This document shows, one piece after another, positions 16,248 through 24,005 of a stretch of DNA of 64,000 bases (position 1 is its first letter; each line of letters opens with the position of its first letter). Source of the stretch: Bacteroidales bacterium (GTDB lineage: Bacteria > Bacteroidota > Bacteroidia > Bacteroidales > Tenuifilaceae); NCBI GenBank assembly GCA_020636835.1, contig JACJXC010000004.1, forward strand, positions 248,001-312,000, given 5' to 3'. Both the position numbers and the translations under genes were made by a program. The notes below the pieces were generated by a model, which was not told the DNA's origin, did not search any database, and saw nothing but the letters and a program-made list of their open reading frames with translations.

Positions 16248-17606
16248 ATGAATGCAAATAAAAAGGAAAGCCGCATCAAACGCCTGATGCAAACCGTAAT
16301 CAAAATCAACAAGTTCATCACCCACGATGTGTGGAGCACCCGCGTGGACGACTTACCCCCAAAGTTACGGTTGCCGTTCAAATACCTAAGGGTGATACTA
16401 CTGGCTCTCAGAGGCTTTAACGAGGATAAGGTGCAGATAAAAGCATCGGCTCTTACGTACTACAGCCTAATGTCGATAGTTCCAGTTTTCGCAATGATAT
16501 TTGGCATTGCCAAAGGTTTTGGATTCGACAAGTACCTTGAGCAACAAATTGTATCCAGTTTCAAGGGCCAGGAAGAGGTAATGAATCAGGTTATCTCATT
16601 CTCAAACTCACTGCTGGCCCGGACGGGCGGCGGCATAATTGCAGGTATTGGAATTGTGCTACTCTTTTGGTCCGTGATGAAGGTACTTACCAACATCGAG
16701 AACTCGTTCAACGATATTTGGCAAATCGAAAAACCCCGAACATTTACCCGCAAATTCACCGACTACCTATCCATTATGCTTATAGCCCCAGTACTACTCA
16801 TTGCGTCGAGTAGTATCAATATTTTTCTTACTACGCAAATAAGCAGCATTGCCCAGGAGTTCGAGCTATTCGGCTACGTAAGCCCATTACTGATATTCGC
16901 ATTGCAGTTTTTACCCTACCTTCTAATCTGGGTACTGTTCAGCTTTATTTTTATAGCGATGCCCAACACTAAGGTATCGTACGCGTCGGGGATTATTGCG
17001 GGAATTATTGCCGGATCGGGATTCTTAATTGTTCAATGGGGCTATGTGTTCCTTCAGGTTGGAGTATCGAAATACAACGCCATTTACGGTAGCTTTGCTG
17101 CGCTTCCTCTATTCCTGATATGGCTACAAACCAGCTGGTTAATAGTGCTATTCGGAGCTGAAATATCGTTTGCCTACCAAAACGTGGAGATGTATGAGTT
17201 TGAGAAAGAAACGAACCACATCAGCCACAGCAATAAGAAAACGCTATCGATACTAATACTAACCACAATTATTAAACGCTTCAAAGCAGGCGAAACCCCG
17301 CTCACCTCGCTGGATCTTTCCTTAATGCTGCATATCCCCCAACGCCTAATGCGCAACCTACTCGACGCCATGATTGAATGCAACCTCATCAACGAGGTGG
17401 TACAGCAGGAGAGCAAGGACATTGCCTACCAACCGGCCAGGCATATCAACCAGTTTACGCTTGCCTATGTTGAGGAAAAACTCGACAACCACGGGCTAAG
17501 CATAGATTCGAGCCTGCCAGAGCTGGAGCACGTAAAGCAAACATGCGATAAGTTTACGGAAGAGTACCGCGAAATGACGAAAAGCACCATTCTGGGCGAC
17601 ATATAG
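16248..17606 (+). CDS. YihY/BrkB-family inner-membrane protein
   Basis: A 452-residue membrane protein of the YihY/BrkB family, whose transport role is not settled despite the old name ribonuclease BN. The family signature is visible: KASALTYYSLMSIVPVFAMI (about 65-85), the W-S-V-M-K-V-L-T-N-I-E-N-S-F-N-D-I-W segment (about 140-158), and YGSFAALPLFLIWLQTSWLIVLFGAE (about 285-310). There are about six membrane helices. A cytosolic C-terminal domain of about 120 residues with a winged-helix-like stretch (LTSLDLSLMLHIPQRLMRNL) follows, as is common in Bacteroidota homologues. It starts 12 bp after dprA and is probably co-transcribed with it. Confidence 0.9.
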   Translation: MNANKKESRIKRLMQTVIKINKFITHDVWSTRVDDLPPKLRLPFKYLRVILLALRGFNEDKVQIKASALTYYSLMSIVPVFAMIFGIAKGFGFDKYLEQQIVSSFKGQEEVMNQVISFSNSLLARTGGGIIAGIGIVLLFWSVMKVLTNIENSFNDIWQIEKPRTFTRKFTDYLSIMLIAPVLLIASSSINIFLTTQISSIAQEFELFGYVSPLLIFALQFLPYLLIWVLFSFIFIAMPNTKVSYASGIIAGIIAGSGFLIVQWGYVFLQVGVSKYNAIYGSFAALPLFLIWLQTSWLIVLFGAEISFAYQNVEMYEFEKETNHISHSNKKTLSILILTTIIKRFKAGETPLTSLDLSLMLHIPQRLMRNLLDAMIECNLINEVVQQESKDIAYQPARHINQFTLAYVEEKLDNHGLSIDSSLPELEHVKQTCDKFTEEYREMTKSTILGDI

Positions 17607-17620
17607 CCTTCGGCATAAAG

Positions 17621-17666
17621 CAATATCTTACCGCAACCCAACATTTTGGCCTGCGGTAAGATATTG
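17621..17666. repeat. Perfect 15-bp hairpin after the BrkB-like gene
   Basis: Bases 17621-17635 (CAATATCTTACCGCA) pair perfectly with 17652-17666, with a 16-nt loop. It lies 15 bp after the stop of the BrkB-like gene. No T-run follows, so it is either a weak terminator, an mRNA 3'-end stabiliser or a small palindromic repeat. Confidence 0.6.
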
Positions 17667-17766
17667 TATTGCCCTAACACAAATCGAAACAACAAAATGG
17701 GTTTTCGGAGGATAACGTATTTCAATTATCGTTTACTTTGCACCTTCATTTCAAAAAAAAGGAAAA

Positions 17767-19413
17767 ATGGAACCAATTTTCAAACCGAAATTATTTACAG
17801 TAATAAAAAAAGGATACCTAAAGGAGCAATTCACTAAGGATTTATTTGCGGGAATAATTGTAGGTATTGTTGCACTACCATTGGCTATTGCATTCGCAGT
17901 TGCATCGGGAGTGTCGCCCGACAAAGGGTTGGTTACCGCGGTTATCGCGGGACTCATCATATCCGTTTTGGGAGGAAGCCGAATACAGATTGGTGGGCCT
18001 ACTGGGGCATTCATCATTATAGTGTACGGTATCATTGAGCAGTATGGCACCGATGGACTAATAATAGCCACTGTAATGGCCGGGCTAATGCTTATTGCAT
18101 TTGGACTCCTAAAACTGGGAACCCTGCTGAAATTCATACCCTACCCATTGGTGGTTGGATTCACCAGCGGTATAGCCCTGGTAATCTTCTCAACTCAAAT
18201 AAAGGATGCTCTAGGGTTGAGCATCGAGAAAGTACCCTCGGAGTTCATCCAGAAGTGGGGTGTTTACTTCGGTTCACTGGACACAATAAACCCAGCAGCA
18301 CTAATAATTGCGGTAGTTACCATCCTCATATCGGTATATTTCAAAAAGATAACCACTAAAATTCCCGGATCGTTTGTAGCCATAATACTAGTAACGCTGG
18401 TTGTAAACATATTCAGCATTCCGGTTACCACCATCGAGAGTTTCTTTGGTGAAATTCCCCAAAACTTCAACTTTTCCGTACCCGAGTTCGACTTCTCCAA
18501 AATAGGATACTACTTTGTACCCGCGCTAACCATAGCCCTGCTAGGAGGCATTGAATCATTGCTTTCGGCAGTGGTATCGGATGGAATGATCGGATCGAAC
18601 CACCGATCCAACACCGAGCTAATTGCCCAAGGGGTAGCAAACGTAGTAACCCCATTCTTTGGAGGAATCCCAGCAACTGGGGCAATTGCCCGAACCGCAA
18701 CCAACGTTAAAAGCGGTGGCCGTACTCCAGTAGCAGGAATTATTCACGCCATCACCCTACTGCTGATCATGCTATTCTTTGGCAAATGGGCAAAATTGAT
18801 CCCCATGTCGTGCCTAGCGGGTATTCTAATTGTTGTATCGTACAACATGAGCGAGTGGCGCAACTTTGTATCCATAACAAAGGGATCGAATTTCGATAAA
18901 ATAGTACTGCTCACCACCTTCTTCCTCACCGTACTGGTTGACCTAACCGTCGCCATTGAGGTTGGCGTAGTGCTTTCGGCGCTGCTATTCATGAAGCGCA
19001 TGGCCGAAATAAACAGCAACGTGCACCACGAGGTGGATACCGACATTGTGGAAAAATACCCCGATCTGCCCAAAGGCATTGGCGTATTCGAAATTAGCGG
19101 GCCACTATTCTTCGCCTCGGCCAAGGAGTATAGCGCTGTGCTTAAGAGCATGGGCGTTCGATCCAAAGTTTTAATTATCAGAATGAGACATGTACCATTT
19201 ATCGATACCACGGGAACCAACAACCTAAAAGACGCCATTGCTGACATCCAAAGTAGCGGCACAAAGGTGGTTCTATCGGGAGTACGCAATAATGTGAAGG
19301 AAGATTTGGAAAAATACCAACTCGACAAGTTGATCGGCGAACCCAATATACTTCACACATTCGACCTTGCGGTAAAACGGGCAACCGAAATCCTAATAGC
19401 CGAGGGATACTAA
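17767..19413 (+). CDS. SulP-family anion transporter with STAS domain
   Basis: A 548-residue inner-membrane transporter of the SulP (SLC26) family, which moves sulfate, bicarbonate or other anions. The membrane part (about 20-420) carries the SulP signatures FAGIIVGIVALPLAIAFAVA, GLITAVIAG-type repeats, GGSRIQIGGPTGAFI, and the VANVVTPFFGGIPATGAIARTATN segment. A cytosolic STAS domain follows (about 445-545, with IRMRHVPFIDTTGTNNL). It is a single gene between a hairpin and a region of gene remnants. No carbonic anhydrase or sulfate-assimilation gene is nearby, so the substrate is open; bicarbonate and sulfate are both plausible. Confidence 0.92.
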   Translation: MEPIFKPKLFTVIKKGYLKEQFTKDLFAGIIVGIVALPLAIAFAVASGVSPDKGLVTAVIAGLIISVLGGSRIQIGGPTGAFIIIVYGIIEQYGTDGLIIATVMAGLMLIAFGLLKLGTLLKFIPYPLVVGFTSGIALVIFSTQIKDALGLSIEKVPSEFIQKWGVYFGSLDTINPAALIIAVVTILISVYFKKITTKIPGSFVAIILVTLVVNIFSIPVTTIESFFGEIPQNFNFSVPEFDFSKIGYYFVPALTIALLGGIESLLSAVVSDGMIGSNHRSNTELIAQGVANVVTPFFGGIPATGAIARTATNVKSGGRTPVAGIIHAITLLLIMLFFGKWAKLIPMSCLAGILIVVSYNMSEWRNFVSITKGSNFDKIVLLTTFFLTVLVDLTVAIEVGVVLSALLFMKRMAEINSNVHHEVDTDIVEKYPDLPKGIGVFEISGPLFFASAKEYSAVLKSMGVRSKVLIIRMRHVPFIDTTGTNNLKDAIADIQSSGTKVVLSGVRNNVKEDLEKYQLDKLIGEPNILHTFDLAVKRATEILIAEGY

Positions 19414-19655
19414 GGAATTGCACGGCCAGGCATTCGATCGCAAGTTCCATAAATATCGGGAACCATCGATTTACGCACTTTAGTTAACACCCCTAGCGAG
19501 TTGAGCCTCTGAATAAATTGATTCAGCACTCCATCGCTAGGGGTGTTAAACGTTTTGTTAGTGTGCTTGTTCAGTGGAATATTTTTTAAATGGCAACAAG
19601 TTCCGCCAATGTGCGTCCGGCAAATCCAGCAAAAGATTCTATGCGCTTGGCGCAA
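19413..19655 (-). pseudogene. Possible 3' remnant of an rlmN-like radical SAM methyltransferase gene
   Basis: A minus-strand frame of about 80 codons whose last 50 look like the C-terminal end of RlmN/Cfr 23S rRNA methyltransferases. It contains NIPLN, then SDGVLNQFIQRLNSLGV, then LTKVRKSMVPDIYGTCDRMPG. The family pattern is S-D-x(3)-F-x(3)-L-x(3)-G-V/I-x-T-x-V/I-R-x-S-x-G-x-D-I-x-x-A-C-G-Q. Here the expected G, A, G and Q are V, T, D and R, as in a decayed copy. Nothing upstream restores the SAM core or its CxxxCxxC motif. The stop overlaps the SulP stop. The rest of the gap, to 19841, holds no gene that I can support. Confidence 0.35.
19484..19549. repeat. Perfect 16-bp inverted repeat with an inner hairpin
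   Basis: Arms at 19484-19499 and 19534-19549 (TTAACACCCCTAGCGA and its complement) match perfectly. Inside, CTGAAT (19509-19514) pairs with ATTCAG (19521-19526). The whole makes a branched 66-nt hairpin without a T-run. It lies inside the rlmN-like remnant. Confidence 0.75.
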
Positions 19656-19841
19656 AAAATGGGATAGTACAACATCCCCAAAAAATCAACATCCTGTCCA
19701 ACAAAAAAAAGGGAATTCGCATAATCCGCATAATCGGCATTAACCCACAAACGTTATAGTAAACTTAAGGGACTATTCGGCACTAAAAATTTAAATTGCC
19801 TAAAAATGTTTGTAACTTCGCATTTTAAAGAGATGATGTAA

Positions 19842-20054
19842 ATGAAAAAATCTACTCTAAAACGGCTAAGCAAAATTATACTAGTTTTATTTTTTGGCAT
19901 AGGTCTATTCCAATTAGCCTCCAGCTGTAGCAAAGCCTCGGCGCCATCCAGCTCCAGTAAAAAGGTAAAAACCCGGAAACCCCGATGCAACTGTGGAAAA
20001 AAAATTGGATCTAACTTTCACTACGACAAACACCACAAACCACATATCAGTTAA
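19842..20054 (+). CDS. Small basic lipoprotein
   Basis: A 70-residue protein with a lipoprotein signal (hydrophobic stretch then LASSC at about residue 29). The short mature part of about 40 residues is rich in Ser, Lys and His. A C-x-C motif (RCNCGKK) and a terminal HYDKHHKPH cluster could bind metal. I recognise no family, although very small lipoproteins of this kind are common in Bacteroidota. It ends 4 bp before gpsA and so is probably co-transcribed with it. A partial -7 element (TAACTTCG) lies at 19813-19820. Confidence 0.6.
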   Translation: MKKSTLKRLSKIILVLFFGIGLFQLASSCSKASAPSSSSKKVKTRKPRCNCGKKIGSNFHYDKHHKPHIS

Positions 20055-20058
20055 AGAA

Positions 20059-21054
20059 ATGGAAAGTAAAAAAAGAGTTTCGGTAATTGGCAGCGGTAGC
20101 TGGGCAACGGCTATTGCTAAAATTCTCCACGAATCGCAACCCTCTATCGGTTGGTACATCCGGGAAAAAGAAATCATCGACCATCTTAAAAAATACAGGC
20201 ACAACCCGCACTACCTAAGTTCGGTACAATTCGACCTCAACAAGCTACAAATAAGCCACAACATAAACGAAACCATAGAAAACTCCGACATATTGGTATT
20301 TGTTGTACCTGCCTCGTACATCAAGGTATGGATGGAGCCACTAAATGTTAGCTTAGACAACAAGTTTATTGTATCGGCCATAAAGGGTATTGTTCCCGAG
20401 GACGACAGCACCATTGCCGAATACTTTAACCGCACCCACAACATTCCCTACGACCAGATTGGCATTGTAAGCGGCCCAAGCCACGCCGAGGAGGTGGCAT
20501 TGGAACGGCTCTCGTACCTCACATTCTCGTGCAAGGACTTGAACAACGCCAGAACAATAGCCTCGCTATTCGAAAGCCACTACATAAAAACAAATGTGGC
20601 AACCGATATTTACGGCACCGAGTACAGCGCTGTACTAAAAAACATATACGCGCTGGCAGCAGGCATAGCCCACGGGCTCGGATATGGCGACAACTTCCTA
20701 TCGGTACTAATCAGCAATGCCCAGCTCGAGATTGAACGATTCTTGAAAGAGACACACCCTAGCACGCGCAATCTAAACACATCGGCCTACCTAGGCGACT
20801 TACTGGTTACCGCCTACTCCCAGTTTAGCCGTAACCGCACTTTTGGCGCCATGATTGGGAAAGGTTACTCCGTAAAATCAACCATTATGGAGATGAATAT
20901 GGTGGCGGAGGGCTACAACGCTTCAAAATGTATAAACGAAATCAACTCGAAACACAATGTTAAGATGCCCATTGCCGATGCGGTTTACAACATCCTGTAC
21001 GAGAACATTTCCCCGGCTATCGAAATGAAACTGCTCACCGATAAGCTGAAATAA
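20059..21054 (+). CDS. gpsA: NAD(P)H-dependent glycerol-3-phosphate dehydrogenase
   Basis: Reduces dihydroxyacetone phosphate to sn-glycerol 3-phosphate, the backbone of phospholipids. The 331 residues begin with a Rossmann fold (VSVIGSGSWATAIAKIL). They contain the conserved VVPASYIK, IGIVSGPSHAEEVA, and the catalytic-Lys region EYSAVLKNIYALAAGIAHGLGYGDN (about 185-208). I start it at the ATG at 20059, after the small lipoprotein stop; the open frame reaches 19993, but the extra residues overlap the lipoprotein and lack homology. It precedes an unknown membrane protein and pgi. Confidence 0.96.
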   Translation: MESKKRVSVIGSGSWATAIAKILHESQPSIGWYIREKEIIDHLKKYRHNPHYLSSVQFDLNKLQISHNINETIENSDILVFVVPASYIKVWMEPLNVSLDNKFIVSAIKGIVPEDDSTIAEYFNRTHNIPYDQIGIVSGPSHAEEVALERLSYLTFSCKDLNNARTIASLFESHYIKTNVATDIYGTEYSAVLKNIYALAAGIAHGLGYGDNFLSVLISNAQLEIERFLKETHPSTRNLNTSAYLGDLLVTAYSQFSRNRTFGAMIGKGYSVKSTIMEMNMVAEGYNASKCINEINSKHNVKMPIADAVYNILYENISPAIEMKLLTDKLK

Positions 21055-21078
21055 ATTCTACCTGCCAAACTTAAATAG

Positions 21079-21672
21079 ATGAAAACAAAAAACAGCATTG
21101 CATACAAAAAACTCGCATTTGAGTTTATCTCTGTTTCGTTTGCCGTTTTTCTGGCTTTGATGCTCAACCAATGGAAGGATAATTACAACAACCAAAAACT
21201 GGTTAAGCAAACCCTAACCAACATCAACATCGAAGTAAAGCAGAACTCCGAAAGAGTGAAAGAAATGCTCGACTCCCATAAACTACTACTAACAAAAATT
21301 GAGAGTATACTAGCACACATTGAACGGGGAAAAATACCGAACGAAACCCTTGGCGAACTATCGTTCTCACTAATAAGCACAACCGCATGGGAAACTGCGA
21401 AACTCACCCAGGCTATTGCACACATGGACATAAACCTAGTTTCGGAAATTGCAGGAATCTACGAATACCAGGAGTACTACCGATCGATTGTAAAACAATA
21501 CTCCCTAAGCAACGAGATGAATAAATTATTCGAATCCGAAAAAGAGATCCTGGAGAACAAGAAATTTTTTATCGACCTGCAAAATTTCCTGAAAAATAAG
21601 ATTATTTGCAGCGAAACAGATCTCTTAGAATACTACAACGAGATTCAAAAAACAATTTCAGAAATAAACTAG
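21079..21672 (+). CDS. Single-pass membrane protein with coiled-coil region, function unknown
   Basis: A 197-residue protein with one hydrophobic segment at about residues 14-29 (FISVSFAVFLALMLNQW). It is followed by a long helical, charged part rich in Lys, Glu and Asn, likely coiled coil. A short positively charged N-terminus precedes the helix, which suggests that the bulk faces the periplasm. Proteins with this opening (VFLALMLNQWKDN) are frequent in Bacteroidota (DUF6090-like), but their role is not known to me. It lies 24 bp after gpsA and 60 bp before pgi, in the same direction. Confidence 0.65.
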   Translation: MKTKNSIAYKKLAFEFISVSFAVFLALMLNQWKDNYNNQKLVKQTLTNINIEVKQNSERVKEMLDSHKLLLTKIESILAHIERGKIPNETLGELSFSLISTTAWETAKLTQAIAHMDINLVSEIAGIYEYQEYYRSIVKQYSLSNEMNKLFESEKEILENKKFFIDLQNFLKNKIICSETDLLEYYNEIQKTISEIN

Positions 21673-21732
21673 CGTTTACACAACAATCCATTTACCATAA
21701 ACTGCATAAATCATAACCTAAATAGTCTTAAA

Positions 21733-23079
21733 ATGGGAGAATTAAAGGTTAATCTCAACAACATTCTCGACTTTGTAAGCAAGGAGGAAGTAAACACCTT
21801 CAAAACAAAGATTGAGGAAAGCCAACGTAAGTTAGAGAGCAAATCCGGCAAAGGCAACGATTTTTTGGGCTGGCTAACCCTTCCAGGCAGCATCACCCCC
21901 ACACACCTCGCAGACATTGAGCAAACAGCTCGCGACTTACGGGGAAAAAGCGACATTGTAGTAGTAATTGGGATTGGCGGCTCATACCTAGGCGCCAAGG
22001 CCGTAATTGAGGCACTGGGCAACAGCTTTGCACAACTACAAAACAACGGCAATCCGCACATCATCTTTGCGGGGCAGAACATCTGCGAGGATTATCACGC
22101 CGAATTAATCCAGTTGCTTAATGGCAAAAACTACTCCATTGTAGTAATATCAAAGTCCGGAACAACCACCGAACCGGCCATTGCATTCCGGTTGCTTAAG
22201 CAACACCTCGAAGGCAAAGTAGGCAAAGCCGAAGCGGCAAAACGCATTGTGGCCATTACCGACCAATCGAAAGGAGCTCTCCGGAAACTTGCCGATTCCG
22301 AGGGCTACCGCACATTCGTAATCCCCGATGATGTGGGCGGACGCTACTCAGTTTTAACCCCGGTTGGGCTGCTGCCCATAGCCATTGCAGGATTCGACAT
22401 CCGGAAGCTGGTTGAGGGTGCTGTGGCCGGCGAAAAAAACACATCGGCAAACATTCCATTTGAGCAGAACCCAGCATGCATCTACGCAGCCGCCCGCAAC
22501 GCCCTGTACGGCAAGGGGAAGAATGTGGAAATAATGGTAAACTACACCCCGAAACTCCACTACCTCACCGAGTGGTGGAAACAGCTTTACGGCGAAAGCG
22601 AGGGTAAGGAGAATAAAGGAATTTTCCCTGCGGGGGTCGATTTCACATCCGACCTGCACTCCATGGGACAGTACATACAGGAAGGCGAACGGCTAATATT
22701 CGAAACGGTAATATCAATTGAGAAACCGGCTCACCAACTTACCATTCCGAACGATCCGGCCAACCTCGATCAGCTCAACTTTATCTCAGGCAAACGCTAC
22801 TCCGAGGTAAATAGAATGGCCGAACTGGGCACCATAGTGGCTCACAACGACGGAGGTGTACCGTGTATATCCATCAGCATACCGGAACTCTCGGACTACT
22901 GGATTGGTTACACGCTCTACTTCTTCGAAAGAGCTTGCGCCATAAGCGGTTACGTACTCAACGTTAACCCATTCGACCAACCCGGGGTTGAAGCGTACAA
23001 AAAGAATATGTTTGCCTTGCTGGGGAAACCCGGATTTGAGGAGCAAAGCAAAACCCTACGGACCCGACTGGGAATATAA
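21733..23079 (+). CDS. pgi: Glucose-6-phosphate isomerase
   Basis: Interconverts glucose 6-phosphate and fructose 6-phosphate in glycolysis and gluconeogenesis. The 448 residues match the shorter bacterial type. The SIS-domain signatures are present: VVVIGIGGSYLGAKAVIEAL (about 74), VISKSGTTTEPAIAFRLLK (about 136) and GGRYSVLTPVGLLPIAIAG (about 200). The C-terminal part has SMGQYIQEGERLIFETV and closes with NPFDQPGVEAYKKNMFALLG. A strong terminator follows, so it ends this gene run. Confidence 0.97.
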   Translation: MGELKVNLNNILDFVSKEEVNTFKTKIEESQRKLESKSGKGNDFLGWLTLPGSITPTHLADIEQTARDLRGKSDIVVVIGIGGSYLGAKAVIEALGNSFAQLQNNGNPHIIFAGQNICEDYHAELIQLLNGKNYSIVVISKSGTTTEPAIAFRLLKQHLEGKVGKAEAAKRIVAITDQSKGALRKLADSEGYRTFVIPDDVGGRYSVLTPVGLLPIAIAGFDIRKLVEGAVAGEKNTSANIPFEQNPACIYAAARNALYGKGKNVEIMVNYTPKLHYLTEWWKQLYGESEGKENKGIFPAGVDFTSDLHSMGQYIQEGERLIFETVISIEKPAHQLTIPNDPANLDQLNFISGKRYSEVNRMAELGTIVAHNDGGVPCISISIPELSDYWIGYTLYFFERACAISGYVLNVNPFDQPGVEAYKKNMFALLGKPGFEEQSKTLRTRLGI

Positions 23080-23080
23080 A

Positions 23081-23114
23081 AAGAAAGAGGCTTAAAAAGC
23101 CTCTTTCTTTTTTT
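23081..23114 (+). terminator. Intrinsic terminator of pgi
   Basis: A perfect 13-bp stem (23081-23093 with 23097-23109) with a 3-nt loop, followed by T to 23114. It starts one base after the pgi stop codon and is nearly symmetrical, so it may also act on the minus-strand pseudogene that converges here. Confidence 0.88.
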
Positions 23115-23131
23115 AAAGCCACAAACAAACG

Positions 23132-23674
23132 CTAGAAGTCGAAACCAATGGCAAATCCCATACGCGTTCTAAAACCATCGAATTTTGTTACATCAAAATC
23201 GTCCTCAACACCCGAGTCAACCTTTATTTCGCCTGAACCATAATGACCTCCAAAGAACAAATCCATGGTAAAGCCCGAATTGGTAATCCACTGCATTCCA
23301 AAGCAAAGCCCACCACCGATATTAGAGTAGGTAGCCTTACCGCCTCCATCAACACTCAACTCAAAATTCTGGTAACGAGCGTAGGGTGCAATGTAAAACA
23401 CATCAATGGCATTACCTTTTGGGTAAAAACGCACCTCGGGAGTTAGTATCAACCCTCTAAACTTGGTATCACTAATATCATAATTTAGGTAAGCCACACC
23501 AAGTTGATCCGATAAATTCTCGGTAATTTCACGCTCGTAGAAAATAGACCCAGTGCCCACAATCAAACTCAAAGTATTAATTTTAAGCACATTCTTTTAC
23601 TCCGATTCATTCGATTCCTGCGAAAAGGCAGGAACAGATAGTAATGCAAGAAGCACAATGGTAATAATCTTTTT
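23132..23674 (-). pseudogene. Disrupted small outer-membrane beta-barrel gene
   Basis: The frame from 23590 down to 23132 codes for about 152 residues of an outer-membrane barrel (KFRGLILTPEVRFYPKG, FYIAPYARYQNFELS, GFRTRMGFAIGFDF with a terminal Phe). It resembles DUF3575-type barrels. In the same frame just upstream is a clear signal peptide (KKIITIVLLALLSVPAFSQ), but an in-frame TAA at 23597-23599 separates it from the barrel. The codon where ATG would be expected (23675-23677) reads CTC. Without the signal the barrel cannot be exported, so I call it a pseudogene. A sequencing error could explain one defect but hardly both. Confidence 0.75.
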
Positions 23675-23700
23675 GAGTTAGGCGTTTTGATAATGTTAAA

Positions 23701-23819
23701 TGATGCCAGCGGCATCAAATGTTTATACAAATTCATTGAGAGTTAAAAATGTTCGACTCCAGCTGGAGTCGAATTCTAAATATCATCATTGCTATAAACA
23801 TTCAAACCCTCCGGGTTTG
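23701..23819. repeat. Cluster of three short palindromes inside a 9-bp inverted repeat
   Basis: Three hairpins lie in 120 bp. TGATGCC-AGC-GGCATCA is at 23701-23717. A perfect 22-bp palindrome is at 23752-23773 (half-site TTCGACTCCAG). CAAACCC-TCC-GGGTTTG is at 23803-23819. The first and third flank an inverted pair ATGTTTATA (23719-23727) and TATAAACAT (23793-23801). The layout resembles a REP/BIME or MITE-like element. The rest of the 415-bp gap up to 24005 holds only the mltD terminator. Confidence 0.7.
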
Positions 23820-23958
23820 TAACTATTCGCTCATTATCGCTTATGCGCCTAATTCAATAATCTTTTTCATTCGAATAGTTTTTTAGTTATTACTAATAGT
23901 TAGTTGACAACCACTTATCAATTCCTAGGCCAATCCTATAAATTTACAAAAAAATCAT

Positions 23959-23983
23959 AAAAAAAGACAGCACAAGGCTGTCC
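23959..23983 (-). terminator. Intrinsic terminator of the parA-parB-DUF5683-mltD run
   Basis: Stem GACAGC (23966-23971) with GCTGTC (23977-23982) and a 5-nt loop. On the minus strand it is followed by a run of T. It lies 23 bp past the mltD stop. Confidence 0.75.
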
Positions 23984-24005
23984 TTTATATAAACACATCA
24001 TAATG

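Noticed and set aside
18744..19346. 200-codon minus-strand open frame
   Set aside because: Antisense to the SulP/STAS region, low-complexity Ser/Thr-rich translation, no start context.
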